Source of the DNA: Candidatus Obscuribacterales bacterium
Lineage (GTDB): Bacteria; Cyanobacteriota; Vampirovibrionia; Obscuribacterales; Obscuribacteraceae
Direction of reading: 5' to 3'
Length of the DNA: 64,000 nt
Assembly: GCA_020050835.1 (NCBI GenBank)
Contig: JAGVKB010000102.1
Location: 62,001-126,000 of the forward strand
The notes below the pieces were generated by a model. That model was not told where the DNA came from and did not search any database. It was given only the letters and a program-made list of their open reading frames with translations. This document shows, piece by piece, positions 36,949 through 49,500 of the stretch. The translations under genes were made by a program, and so were the position numbers. The first letter of the stretch is position 1. Every line of letters starts with the position of its first letter.

Positions 36949-38358
36949 ATGAATTATCGAGAATCAACAGTTTACCTGGAGAGTCTTTCTCCTACCGTTC
37001 AAAAGCCTTGCCTGGAGCGGATTGATGCCTTCATGGCTGAATGTGGGCGTCAACAGGGCTGCTTCGAATCGATTCATATTGGTGGAACTAACGGCAAGGG
37101 GTCAACCGTTGCCATGCTCGATTCGATTATTCGGGCAGCAGATCTTAAGGTCGGTCGATTTACCGGACCTCATCTTTTACGTTGGAATGAGCGATTCCAC
37201 GTCGATGGCAAACCGATCTCAGATGAGCGTTTTGCCGAATTGGCAACTAATTTGCGAGCGTTAAGCGAGGATTTTGGTAGCCGTCATCCCCATTTTGGGC
37301 CGCTTACCTGGTTCGAGTTTCTGGCGGCGATGTCCTTCGTATATTTTGCCGAGAGCAAAGTGGACATAGCAGTGTTCGAAGTCGGCCTGGGTGGGCGCTG
37401 GGACGCAACCAATGTTTTGGGATCGCCACTGGCTTCCGCAATAACCAATATCGACCTGGATCACACTCAGATACTCGGTGCGACGGTTGAGGCGATCGCC
37501 CGCGAAAAGGCAGGTATCGCCAAACCGGGTAGCCCAATGGTTACGGGTGCTAGCGGACCAGCATTCGAAGAGATTCGGTCAGCTGCTCAGGCTGTGCGGG
37601 CACCGTTGTTTCACTGTACGTTACCTGGCACGATACAGGCAATTCATCCTGAGTGCTCCGCAATTTCTTCGAGAATCCCATCAACCTCCGAACTGTCCGA
37701 CCTTTTGGAAACCCGGTTGAGATTGTCGCTGGCCGGACGGCATCAGCAGGCAAATGCGCTGCTTGCTTTGGCTGTGCTGTTAGTGTCCGGGTTGAAGCCT
37801 CGCCTGGCCGGAAAGTCCAGCGGAGTCGCAGCAGCAAGGAAGGTTCAGGCAGTTGTATCAGACGGACTTCAAAATGTTTATTGGCCGGGGCGATTTCAAT
37901 TACTCGAAAACCTTTCGCTGGTATTGGACGGAGCACACAATCCGGCCGGAGCGCGTGCGTTAAGAAGATCGTTGAGTGAAGTTTTTCCCGACAAACGATT
38001 TCTTTTTATAGTCGGATGTTTTCAGAATAAAGACGTCCCGGCCTACATCGACGAGTTAGTTCAGTCCGGAGACAGTTTGATCGCCTGCGAGGCATCGTCG
38101 CGGCGGGAGGTGTACAGCTCCGAGCGTCTCTTGGAGCTCGTTTGCGGCAAGAGAGTCGAATCGTCTCGAGCCGGCAGCGTGCCAGAGGCTCTCAACCGTG
38201 CTTTGAGCCAGCGTAGAGCTGATGAAATGGTTGTTGTTACCGGCTCGTTTGCCACCGTTCGCGAGGTCATGCTCGACTTGGGTTGGCAGCAGGTTGAAGA
38301 CGGATTGGCTGCCACTTGCATGAATTGGGTAGCGACCGGCAGCGCTCGGTTGCGCTGA
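36949..38358 (+). CDS. folC: Bifunctional dihydrofolate / folylpolyglutamate synthase
   Basis: A 469-residue Mur-ligase-family enzyme that joins glutamate to dihydropteroate and to folates. The ATP motif GGTNGKGSTVAMLDSIIR, then FTGPHLLRWNERF, then VFEVGLGGRWDATNVL with DLDHTQILG, and the C-terminal LVLDGAHNPAGARALR are all family signatures. ATG 36949 follows AGGAA at 5 bases; an upstream in-frame start at 36904 is not needed. It ends 113 bases before the carboxypeptidase-regulatory-like gene on the same strand. Confidence 0.95.
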   Translation: MNYRESTVYLESLSPTVQKPCLERIDAFMAECGRQQGCFESIHIGGTNGKGSTVAMLDSIIRAADLKVGRFTGPHLLRWNERFHVDGKPISDERFAELATNLRALSEDFGSRHPHFGPLTWFEFLAAMSFVYFAESKVDIAVFEVGLGGRWDATNVLGSPLASAITNIDLDHTQILGATVEAIAREKAGIAKPGSPMVTGASGPAFEEIRSAAQAVRAPLFHCTLPGTIQAIHPECSAISSRIPSTSELSDLLETRLRLSLAGRHQQANALLALAVLLVSGLKPRLAGKSSGVAAARKVQAVVSDGLQNVYWPGRFQLLENLSLVLDGAHNPAGARALRRSLSEVFPDKRFLFIVGCFQNKDVPAYIDELVQSGDSLIACEASSRREVYSSERLLELVCGKRVESSRAGSVPEALNRALSQRRADEMVVVTGSFATVREVMLDLGWQQVEDGLAATCMNWVATGSARLR

Positions 38359-38471
38359 TCATTTCCGGAAGCCGCATTAGAACGTCTATATGCTTCAACC
38401 GTCGCCGCTCGTTTGCGCTAAAATACGCGTCGAATGGCTGAATCTTGGAGAACATCTTGCGGGAGCATATC

Positions 38472-40238
38472 TTGGTAACTAACGAGCTTACCTATAATTT
38501 GTCAGGGACGATCCGGCACCTGGGGCTGCCGGTAGCTGGAGTAGTGGTGGCACTGCACGAGTCCGGCTACGGTTCTACGGCGGCGGACAGAAAACTAGTA
38601 TCAGAGCAAAAGACAGGCTCTCGAGGAGATTACAGTTTCCCGGTGAGCGCCGGGCAATACTGTTTGGAGATCATTCCTGACAGTCAAACTCGTTTCGTAC
38701 GACAATTGATTACCGGACTGGCGGTGTCTTCAAACACAAATATCAATGTCAGTCTGACCACCGGATTCATTTTGAGCGGGACAGTGCGCACCGGCGGTAG
38801 TGGCATACTGTCTGATGGGAGCGTGACGGTGATCGGGATCGATCCTTCGGGATTCCGCCTGAAAAGCGATGTGGACGCTTCCGGGCGATTCGCGGCTATC
38901 CTCCCGAGAGGAAAGTACTATCTATTGTCCGGGTGTGCCGAACAGTCGAGTACCGATCGAGTTGTCCCGGAGGACGTACCCTATCTGTCCTCAACTTTTG
39001 AGGTGGTCGAGATTGACCAGGACGATGAGCACGATATAGTTCTGGCTGACCTGGTCCGTTTCAAGGGCTTCGTCACGGACAAAACAGGCAGCCCGATCGT
39101 CGGGGCCAATGCCGCGATTACGCCTTCGGTGGCCTGGGACAATCCGCTCGGACCGGAGATCGCCAGAACGGTTCGCAGTGCCACGGACTTATCGGGATAC
39201 TTCGAGATACATCTTCAGCCAGGAGATTATGATCTCGTGCTGACGCCGCCGCTCAATTCGCCGCTTTGCGAGATGTCTTTTAGATCCATCTTGCTTGGCG
39301 ATGAAGAAGCAAAAAGATTTGAGCTGATAGAAGGGGTTAGATTACGCGGAAAGGTGTCTTTCCAGGGTGCTTCGGTTGTAGGTAGCACCGTGATGTTGAG
39401 AAGTAAGGACGGCAAGCTGGTTTACTCAGTCGTCTCCGATGAAGGGGGACGATTCTCTCTGGCTGTACCGGCCGGAAACTACGAGCTGGCTGTTATTCCC
39501 AAGCGGGAGCGCAGGCGGCGTCATTCCGAGCGAATTGGAGGTCCCTGGACTCGTCAGGTGGTGGTCGGTGGCAGTGACACGCGAGTTGACGTAGAACTGG
39601 GCGCGGCGGTCCCGGTGGTCGGGCACGTCCGCGATGGGAAAGGCAGCCCGCGCGGCGGCATTACCGTTCTGGTCTGCGCGGACAGAGGAGAGTCTCCGGA
39701 AGCCGAAGATCGTCAGTTCCCTTTGTCGAAGTACACGACTGACGATTCCGGACGGTTCAAGCTGATGCTCGCAGCCGGCAAATACTGGATTTCGATCGCC
39801 GGCGATCCATCCACCGCTCAAACAGTGGAAGTCAAAGACCAACCTTGCAACCTGGAGTTCATCTGGCAAGGACGAATGCTGGTGCGTTTTGAAGTAACTG
39901 GCGATGATGGAGAGCCGATCGCTCGCTGCAAAGTCGGCTTTTGTCCGTACAGCAAAGAACAATTGGAGCATTCGCTCGATCAGCATCCCGGGAAACATGA
40001 GCTAAAGCTTTCCGGCGCGATTTTTACGGGTGATGATGGCTGTTGCGAGCTGACTCTACCCGCCGGCGTCTATACCTTTCGCTTTGAGCCGCTGTTGGTT
40101 GGACCACACGAAGAAAAGGAGATTCGGCAATTGTCCATCGGAGCTGATGTTACGCGCAAAATTAAGCTGGCGATGAAGCGAGACCTGAGCGAATCGCAGT
40201 TGCAGCTTGATTTCAGTCCCAGGACTGGTTCTGAGTAA
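38472..40238 (+). CDS. Protein of tandem carboxypeptidase-regulatory-like (CnaB-type) domains
   Basis: About 588 residues built from six or so beta-sandwich repeats, each with a G-x-V-x(2-3)-G-x-P start and a G-x-Y-x-L ending: GTIRHLGLPVAGVVVALHES, GTVRTGGSGILSDGSVTVIG, GFVTDKTGSPIVGANAAITP and GHVRDGKGSPRGGITVLVC. Such domains act as adhesion or scaffolding modules, normally outside the cell, yet no signal peptide is visible with either candidate start (TTG 38472, GGGAG 6 bases upstream; TTG 38445). It may be cytoplasmic, use a non-classical export route or lie downstream of a missed start. Same strand as folC and as the giant gene. Confidence 0.72.
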   Translation: MVTNELTYNLSGTIRHLGLPVAGVVVALHESGYGSTAADRKLVSEQKTGSRGDYSFPVSAGQYCLEIIPDSQTRFVRQLITGLAVSSNTNINVSLTTGFILSGTVRTGGSGILSDGSVTVIGIDPSGFRLKSDVDASGRFAAILPRGKYYLLSGCAEQSSTDRVVPEDVPYLSSTFEVVEIDQDDEHDIVLADLVRFKGFVTDKTGSPIVGANAAITPSVAWDNPLGPEIARTVRSATDLSGYFEIHLQPGDYDLVLTPPLNSPLCEMSFRSILLGDEEAKRFELIEGVRLRGKVSFQGASVVGSTVMLRSKDGKLVYSVVSDEGGRFSLAVPAGNYELAVIPKRERRRRHSERIGGPWTRQVVVGGSDTRVDVELGAAVPVVGHVRDGKGSPRGGITVLVCADRGESPEAEDRQFPLSKYTTDDSGRFKLMLAAGKYWISIAGDPSTAQTVEVKDQPCNLEFIWQGRMLVRFEVTGDDGEPIARCKVGFCPYSKEQLEHSLDQHPGKHELKLSGAIFTGDDGCCELTLPAGVYTFRFEPLLVGPHEEKEIRQLSIGADVTRKIKLAMKRDLSESQLQLDFSPRTGSE

Positions 40239-40554
40239 TCCAAGCACCTTTCGTTAAATATCTGAACGAATCATTACAGCCCATTTCGACGGCTCAGTTT
40301 CGGACATCTTCTCCAATTGTGCCTTGACGGTCATTGCCATAGCGCAAGATCGGCCGAGACGGTGGCTGCAGCCAGACCTGAAGTCTCTCAATAAGGTTTT
40401 ATGAGAAATCGTAGACAAAAAGCTTCAAGTTGCCAATAATAATAAGATGTCAGATTATAAATGGGGGCCCGCAGGTTAATCTTGCACGGCCCGGGCTTGA
40501 GCTTTGCCTGCCATGGCCGAGACCACAGGACGCAGATTGCTAGGGGGATTTCTA
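40239..40554. other. Leader region upstream of the giant surface gene
   Basis: A 316-base gap with no gene that I can support. An A/T-rich segment near 40451-40461 (ATTATAAAT) may be a -10 region, with TTGCCA at 40430-40435 about 20 bases upstream, a longer than ideal spacing. In-frame TTG 40504 and ATG 40513 lie inside it and are alternative starts for the giant protein. Confidence 0.35.
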
Positions 40555-43500
40555 GTGCGGAAGATTGCTCGACAGGTTCTGGCAGCTTTACTGTCAGGCT
40601 GCCTTCTAGTCGCCATGACTTCGCCTGCGCAGGCGGAAGATCCAATGCCGGCCCAACCGGTTCCAGACAGTAACAATCTACCGCCTGCAACAGTGCCGGT
40701 ACCAGTAGCGACGCCGGTTCCGGTCCCCATACCGGCTGCGGATCCGGCAACGATACCGGCCATGGTCCAGAGTCCAGCGCCGATACCTGTACCCATACCG
40801 ATAGCAGCCCCAATGCCGTCGCCAATGCCGGACGCGGTGATCACGCCTCTGCCGATTCAATCGCCTGTACAGACAGGGATTCCGGTGGCAGTACCAACTC
40901 CTACGCCGGCGACTGATGTGATGCAAGCATCAGCAGTTAACTCGTTGCCAGCTGTGATGCCCGCGGGAGTACCTAATCCGATCAATCTCGACCTTACATC
41001 TACCACCCGCAGCTTGCAGCCTCCTGCAATGCTGCAAAATACGCCTGTGAACATTCAGGTCGGGTCGGCGGTCGTCCCGGTAACGCCCCAGAGCGTCCTG
41101 ACTCCGGCCGAACGCCTGGCGGTTTATCAGGTGGTGTCGACCGGGCAGCAGTCGATCACGCTTGGGCAAGATGGCAGCGCTGTCGGTGGAACTTTCACCA
41201 TGGGGGCACGATTTAGTCAATTCGTCAGCAATGTAGTTGTTCCTCAGGGGGTGACGGTTCTGCGAGATTTTGCAACAGCCGGAGCTTTGAATCTGACTGG
41301 AACGCTCACTAATAGCGGCACCTTCTACGCCGCATCATCCAATCCGGGCGTGACTACCGCTTCAATTAGTGCAGCTAACATCATCAATCAACAAGGAGCA
41401 CTGTTGACCTCCGTGCTACCGGCCGGAGGACTGCCGGGGATTAGCAATGCAATTGGAAATTTGAATCTGACGCTGACTGCGGTTCAAAATATTCTCAATG
41501 CCGGAACCATAAGCAGCGCCGGTACACTCAATCTCAATGCCGGAGGCTCTATAACAAACGCCCTTCCAGCCGGAGTTACCGGACCGCCGCCGGTGATGCA
41601 GGCGTTAAATAACATGAACATCTTTGCCGGCTCAGGGATCATCACGAATGCCGGATTGATCGCCGCCTCGACGGGAAACATTAACATCGCCGCTAATTTG
41701 GCGAACAATATCGCCATTAATAACTTGAACGGTACCATTCAGGCCCTGGCAGGGGCGATTAATGTTCGTGATAGCAGCTTTGCCGGGCAGGCGAATCTTT
41801 CGATTCGAGGCGGGGATTTGTTGGCTAAAGAGCTGAATCTCAACTCTGGCTGTGGCGCGGTCGATGTGATGGCCGGCAAACTGGAAGGTACTGTCAACAT
41901 GAATGCCGGCCAAACCTGGGTGTCGGCTGCAACCAAGAATCTGGTCTTAGGAAAAATACAGTTGTCCGGCGATCCAGCCTTCTACAACACCGCGGATGAC
42001 GGAGATGTAATCATTGCTGGAACACTGCAGTATAGCGGCACAGACCTGGCAATCGTGGCCAGCCGAGATGTGCTGACCGCAGCCGGCGCTGGGATCATTG
42101 ATACAAGCACGACCTCAGGCCCGGGCCGTGGCGGCAACGTAATGATTATTGCCGGAGCGAATATCTCGACCGCTCCAGCTAACCCGGGGCAAGTTCAACC
42201 AAACACGCCAGACCCGAATGACGCCAACATTACACTCGTCATTCAAGGGGCTTCTAGTTCTGGCGGGAAGATCGATCTGGCTACAGGAACTCCGATTACC
42301 CAATTCTCAACCGGTAGTGCGAATGCAAATGGGGGCAACGTTGCGCTGATTGCATTCAATGGCGCAAATCCAACCAGCACCGACCCTGGTACAGTCAAAC
42401 TTCCTTCCGCGCTGACGATTACGACCGGCGGCGTCAATACTACTAGCAACCGGAATGGAGATGTAAGCGTCATCGCCGGAGGGACGACTGCCCAGCCTGT
42501 CAGCCTGGGTGGTATCAATACTACCGGCGCTACCGGCGGGGGTGGCGGCATCTTCATTTACTATGGACAGCCCGTCGTCAGCACACCGACCAACCCGACT
42601 ATAACTGGCGGCACGCTAACTGCCGGCTCATTTTCCGGCGGTACCAGTTCTGCTAGCACTGTTTCAATTGGCGACTTATCATTCTTCTCGTCATCAGGGA
42701 TCACAATCGCATCACCGTCTAGCCTGCAGGTCGGAAACATGACGACCAATGGCAGCAACCTCGCCATTCTTTCTGGAGGTGATATTACCGGTGCTATTAC
42801 CGGCTCGTCTCTAAATTCGACATCAAGTACTGGTCATGGGGGCCATTTGGTACTTTTGGCTGGTGCTAACATCACGCCTAATGTTGCTCAGCCATTGTCA
42901 CCTTCTGGTGTTCGAACATCGCTAACTGCTGCCAGCCATTCTTTGTCCGGCGGCAAAATTGACTTTGTTACAGGCACAACATTGTCAGAGATTTCATCGT
43001 CTAGTACAGCTCTTGGTTTCAACGCCGGGTCGATCACGATGCTAGCCTACGCAGGCCTGTCTGCTACCTCTGGTACTGTGCAAATCCCGAGTACCGTGAC
43101 CATTCAAGCCGACAGCACAGGAGGCGGTAACGGCCCTACCGGTGGCGTGTGGATAAGCGCTGGTTCTACGACTGTGACTCGCTCAATCGACATAGGACCA
43201 GTCTCAATAACTGCGACCGGCCCCAATGCCACCGACAGCACGAGGAATAGAATCGCAGTTGTGGCAGGAGTCCAGTCCCCTTCGTTTTCGATTGTAAATG
43301 GTTACTTGCCAACAGGTTCTATCGCTCCGAGCGGAACTCTGGGTGGGGCGGGATCATCTCTTCTTGTCACCGGCTCGTTAAATGCTAGCGGGTTTGTGCA
43401 AATCACTGCGGGTACGGATGTCGATATAGATGGAGTTACTGCCGGTAATGCCCTCAGCATTAACGCCGGCTCGACTGTTGCTACTGATGCGTTGACTGCT

Positions 43501-46500
43501 GGCGCTAACATCCAAGTAGTTGGACCGACTAATGTTTTTATCAACGGAGACATCAACCAGCACAGTCCATTCATTTCAGTGCCGACGCTGACAATTACCA
43601 CGGAGTCTATAGATGAGTTCCAAATTGGAACAGGCGCAGTCACGGCTGGTATTAATGGGGTCGTAAGTACTGATGCACTTCCTGCTAGCAACAGAGCAGC
43701 GGGATTCATTACCGTCACCAATAATGGAGTCGGTGGAATTCGTGTACTTTCAACGGACTCAATTAGTATGGTTTCGGATGGCAATGGAAATGGGCCTAGA
43801 TTCAACCTGCGAGCAAATTCCGGACCACTCACGTTGCCGTCAGGTGTAATCAACGCTAGCGCCGCCGGAGTTGGAACTGGTCTTGGCGGGACAATTGAGC
43901 TGAGAGGCGCCACGATCAATTGGCCAGACACTGGACACTTAACCTTAAGCGTCAACAGCGGAAGCTTTGAAAATTGCGTTGGTTGCATCGTAAGAGGGGA
44001 GATTTCAATAACGGATCTGAACGGCGCTACCGATCTCAATATTGGAACCGGTAGCGGTAAAGTGGAGATTCAAGCATTCGGCACGAGTAAGAACATAAGT
44101 ATCACAGGGGTTCGCGATCTCAATATCGACCCTGCTGGGCTGCTGTTAACTAACGGAGCGTTTCAGCATTTAATTCAATTCAATCCAACCGGCAAGCTTG
44201 AAATAGCCGACAGCATTAACTTGATTGCCGAGACTATTGATTTGTCCGGAGCGCCGATAATTTGGCCCAGCACCGGCCATGTCGGTTTGAGCCTGGGCAA
44301 TGTCGGCTCGTTCGGAGCCATTCTCGTCAAGGATCTTGCCGGTACTGCCGATATGAGTATTGGAACAGGAGCCGGAAAGGTAGATATCCAAGCCGCTGGG
44401 AATCAACACGTTGTAAAGATTGAGGGTGTGCGAAATCTGAACATAGATCCTGTTGGGCTTTCATTTACCAACGGAGAGACTCAGCGTCAGATAGTCCTTT
44501 CCGCTGTTGGAGATCTGAGCTTCTCAGACAGCATTTCACTAAATGCAATCGATGTAACACTAATCGGTGCTCCAATTTCATGGCCGAGTTCGGCCCACGT
44601 TACTGTGTTCGCGGATTCCGCCTTTCAACTCGGTGGGGCTAATGTTCAGAGTCTAGGCAGCACGGCGGACCTCGATATCGGAGCTGGTCCTGGCAAAATG
44701 GATATTCAGACTGCCGGCGCATTCAGCTTTGTGACAGTAGCTGCTGGTAGAAATCTCAATATCGATGGTTCGTTTTTGTCATTCGACGATAATGCGAGGG
44801 TAAGCATTTCTGCAGATGGAAAGCTTGTTTTGACGAACAGTTTGGGCTCTCCGGCGACCATGAACAATGCATGGATCGATATATCTGCTGGGGAGATCGA
44901 TTACACGGCAGGAGATATCTATGCGCAACAGCTGATGATCAAGCCTCCTAACTCCGGTGCGTTCTTTGGTCCTGCAACATTGGTTAGCCTTGGTGGCACT
45001 TCGACTGGTCCCGGCTTCGCGCTTACACAAGATGAGCTTGTTAATCGAACTCACGTTCATTCTCTGTTTGTTGGGCGCCCGGACAGACTTCTGGATAACT
45101 TCTTCGATAAGTTGGATATTGTTCTTACTGAAGACCTCGATCTGAGTAGCGCAGAGGCTAAAGAGATATACCTGTACACGTTGGCTACCTATACCGGGAC
45201 CGGTCATACGCTGACATTGGGCTCTAATCAGTTCTTGGATATTGGCGCTATTGCTGGTCTTCATTCAGGAACAATTACGGCCGGTGCATCAGATTTGATT
45301 GTCCGGACTTCGATTCGTCCCGGACCGGCTGGCACCAATCTTGTAATTGACGGGCCTGTGAGCGTAACCGGTGCAGGTACTATCCTCATAAGAGCAAACA
45401 ATGATGGTTCAAACATAATTTTGGGGGCAGATGTCGGGGGTGGCGCTACCACCCTGGTGGAAACAGGATCGTTCAGCACTGTAACAAGGACGGCCGGAAC
45501 TATTTCCGGACAGGACGTCTCCTTGAGCGGATTTGGAGAGTTTGGAACTATTACCCAGAGCCTCAACACATCAGCTACCAATACATTGACAGTTGTGACG
45601 ACCGGAAACGCATACATCAATTCACTAACGCCGGTTTCTACTTCCGGATTCTCAGTGCTGGGATCGTTAAAGTTGACATCGGACCACACTATTACTGTTC
45701 CTGACGAATTTATCGTGGGCAACGTAACCCTGGAGACCAATCGGGGAAGCAATGCAGACATTGTTTTGAATGCCGGAATTCAGTCCGTCGACATTTTTGG
45801 TCCTGGAATCAGTTTGATTATTCACGGCACGTCACAGATTGTGCAAAATGCCGGTGTGCTCCAGTCGACAAGTATGTATCTGCAGAGTGATGGTGTCAGT
45901 ATTGGAACGCCATCGAATCCCTTGCAGACTGTTACATCCAACCTTACTGCGCTTACCTGTTGTGGTGCCTCCGTTAGTGTTTCAAACTCTGGAGCACTCG
46001 CATTGACGGATACAAGCGTTGGAGCATCACTGCAGGTGACTAACGATGATTCTATATTCGTCCAAAATGCACGAACAGATAATGGTTCTATCGACTTGAC
46101 CACTATTGGCGGTTTCATCGAAGTCTTGCCTGATAGCATCATAACTGCCAACAATGGCGATGTTACCTTACAGACAACCGATCTCTCTTTTGGAGCCATT
46201 TATATCGATGCGCGTGCCAGGATAGGAGCGTTTTCGCCGTCAACATCTCTCGGCAACGTGTTTGTTCTGGTGGGCAGTAATACACAATCCAACCCAACTG
46301 GCAGTGGTCCTGGCTTTGATGTATTCGATACCAATGGCGGACAGGTTTTCCTTGGCAGCAACGGAATAAGTTTGAGTGGTGGCGGCAACCGAGCCTTTGT
46401 AGATGGGCGTAATGTCACGTTCAATTCAGATATTTCTGCCAGTTCGATTGTACTGGGTGGAGATACGACCATAAGCGCTGGGCCTGTTTCCAATATCGTC

Positions 46501-49500
46501 TCCAGCTTGGACCTCACTAACGCGGATGTTGTTAATGCCATCTTGTACTTGCAATCTCAAGGTATCATCACTGGAGATCTGCAGAGTACACCTTCCGGCG
46601 TGACCGGTGGCTTCACTCTCTTACCCGCAAACGTAGACTTTCAGCTATCTGCTGTGAATATTCTAGCGGGAGTGACTGTGATCTTGCAGGACTTTCAAGC
46701 CGTCAATGCTGTTAAGGTACTGCTGAGCAATGCAAGCACTGCCAGTAATGTAGTCATTGCTGGAACTCAAACATTCACATCAAGTTCAAGTACCCTGCCG
46801 GTTGGCGTAATTTCGATTGTCGATTTGAATTCATCTGGAACAGTTCAGGTATCCCCTTCGGGAATCTTAAGCAGCACCGGCGACCTATCTCTTTCGTCCA
46901 ATATAACCATTGCTAACAATGGCCAGGTATCGGCTGAGAACAATCTTGTGGTTCAGACCGTAGCAGGCAGCCTCGCGAGCATTGGCGGATCGGGTATGTA
47001 CAGCGCGAACTTTCTCAATCAAATGGGTGTATTCGGCATAGGGCAGCTCAATCCAACCGGCGCATTATCCGGACAGAGCGTCGAGTTGAGCAACGCCGGC
47101 GGTGACATCGGATCGGTTGACAATCCGGTCCTGATAGCGTCCCAAAACCTTTCATTGAATTTGACAGCGGCCAACGGCAATGCCTTCGTGGCTTCTACCG
47201 GTGCCTTGGCGCTTGGCTTCACATATGTAAGCGGTTCGATCGCAGTCGCAGCCAACGGTGGACTGGGCATGTACTTCGTTGAAGCCGGTGGGGCGATCTT
47301 GGCGAGCGCCCTTGGTGAGGTGGTACTGGAAAATGTTTTTTCTGGCGCTAACTTCGTATTGTCGACTCCGGCTCCGATATCGGTTCTGGGGTCGGTCACA
47401 GGTAACGTCATTAGCCTGACTACCACGGGCATTGGGCAAAACGACATTACTCTGGCCGGCGATTTGACCGCACTTGGTGCTGGAAGCACTATCGAGTTGC
47501 GGGCTGGTGGCACTGGAAGTATTCTCGCTCCCAACAATGATCGTATTCCAGTACCAGGCGACACCGGCGGCGGTGGTGGTGGCGGCGGCGGTGGCGGCGT
47601 CCTCTTCTTCTCGCTTTTCTCATTCACAGGCGGAGGTGGACCCAGTAGCCTGTTAGCTGAGTCTTTGCATCTGGAGACTGCCTCGGGCGATATAGGGGAA
47701 GCCGATCATGTTATCAACCTTCTAGGCGAAACCATTACCTTAATCGCTGGCGGCTCGGGCAATGTTTATGCTTCTAACTCGGGCTTGACTGGTACTCTGA
47801 ATGCATCAAGCGCAGGTGGTTCTTTTAATTTCGCCAACTTCGGCGATACGACCATCGGCAGTATCACGGCCGGCAATGGCGGCATCTCAATCTTTACGCA
47901 GACAGGCAATATGACCATTCTGCCTGGGTCCATCATTTCAGCCACCAACGGAGCTGTGGAAATTTTAGATCAGGCTTTTACCGATGTGTTTAATCAAAAT
48001 CGATTTTTGGTCGGGCAAGGCGTGACTATTAGTTCGAACTCGACTGATCCCGCCTTGAGAAAAGTGTCATTGCTGTTTGGTGTCACGCCCACAAATGATC
48101 CTGGATTTGATCCAGGAAATTTGAACAGCCAATTTTCGAATGGAGGAAGTGCTAGCTTTGGGACCTATGGTATTACATCTCTTCCGCCATTAAATACCTT
48201 AATCGCTGACGCCGGCACCATTGTTACTGATGTCGGCTCTGCCGGCATAGCATCACAGTTAGTGTTGGATGGTGGCGTGCTGATAACTGCAGGAGACGTA
48301 CCTGCAACCGGTGGCAGCGGAGGTACCGGCGGGACTGGAGGAAGTAGCGGGGGCGCCAGTAGTGGCAGTTTTCTCAAATTTGGCTCGGTAGCTGAGTCAG
48401 AACTTTTGGCATTCTCCAAATCTGGTGCATCTATTGCAGACCTTTCTGCATTCTTTGAATCCAGGTCAAGCCTGAGCCAAGCTAGCTTTGTCAACGGTAT
48501 TGGCGGTTCGAGAGTAGGTACTGATACTACGCCGCCGCCATTTGCAGATATGTTTGACAATGGCGGTTCGTTCGGCGATGGTGATTTTGAAGGCTCTCAA
48601 TATGACGCGCCAATGTTTACCGATAACTCATCGGACGAATTGCTGGCTAATAATGGCGCAGGTGGATTGCACCTGCCGCCAGGAGCGCCAGGTGGATCAG
48701 GTGGAGGCGGTGGTGGTGGCGGCAGCCCAGGCGGAGGCGGCGGAGGTGGTGGTGGCGGTAGCCCAGGTGGAGGCGGCGGAGGTGGTGGTGGCGGTAGCCC
48801 AGGTGGAGGCGGCGGTGGTCCGGGAGGATCCGGTGGCGGTAGCCCAGGGAGCGGTGGTGGAAGCCCGGGAGCTAGTGGCGGCCCAGGATCTGGTGGCGGT
48901 AGCCCGGGAGGACCCGGCGGTGGTCCGGGCGGATCTGGCGCTACTCCGAGCGGATCAGCCGGTGCTCCAGGCGGTTCTCCTGCTCCAGGCGGATCTGCTG
49001 GTTCACCAGGCTCAAGTCCTGGCGGAGCATTCGATCCCGGAGCCGCAAACATTGCCAATATTGCTTTTGTTTTTGGTTACGACTGCACAGGTGCTGCCAC
49101 GCAGCGGATGGTCGATTTAATTGCGGACCTCGTCAATCATTTGCTTCAGTCTGGGTCAGGAGGAGGCGGCGGCGGTAACGGCGGACCTAAGATTGCCAGT
49201 GCAGCACCGCCAGGAAACTCAAGCCCGTTTGGCTCCTCGCCCTTTGGACCAACTGCTTCTGACGGTGGTGGCGGCTCGTCCGGTGGCGGTGAGCGCGGCG
49301 GAAGCGGTGGCTCATCAGCACCAGGAGGAACAAAGGGTGGTGGTTCAGCAGGGTCTGGTGGCTCCGGCTCAGGAAGTGGTGGCGGTTCACCCGCTTCAGG
49401 AGGCGCCGGAGGAGGTGGAGGTTCGGCTAGTTCAGGAGGCTCCGGTGGAAGCGGAGGAGCCGGTGGTTCAGGAGGTTCCGGCGGCGGTTTGGGTGGATCG

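Noticed and set aside
48542-49120. Long open frames in other frames and strands of the glycine-rich region
   Set aside because: GGN-rich codons lack stops in all frames, so these frames are expected by composition; the translated sequences are low-complexity.
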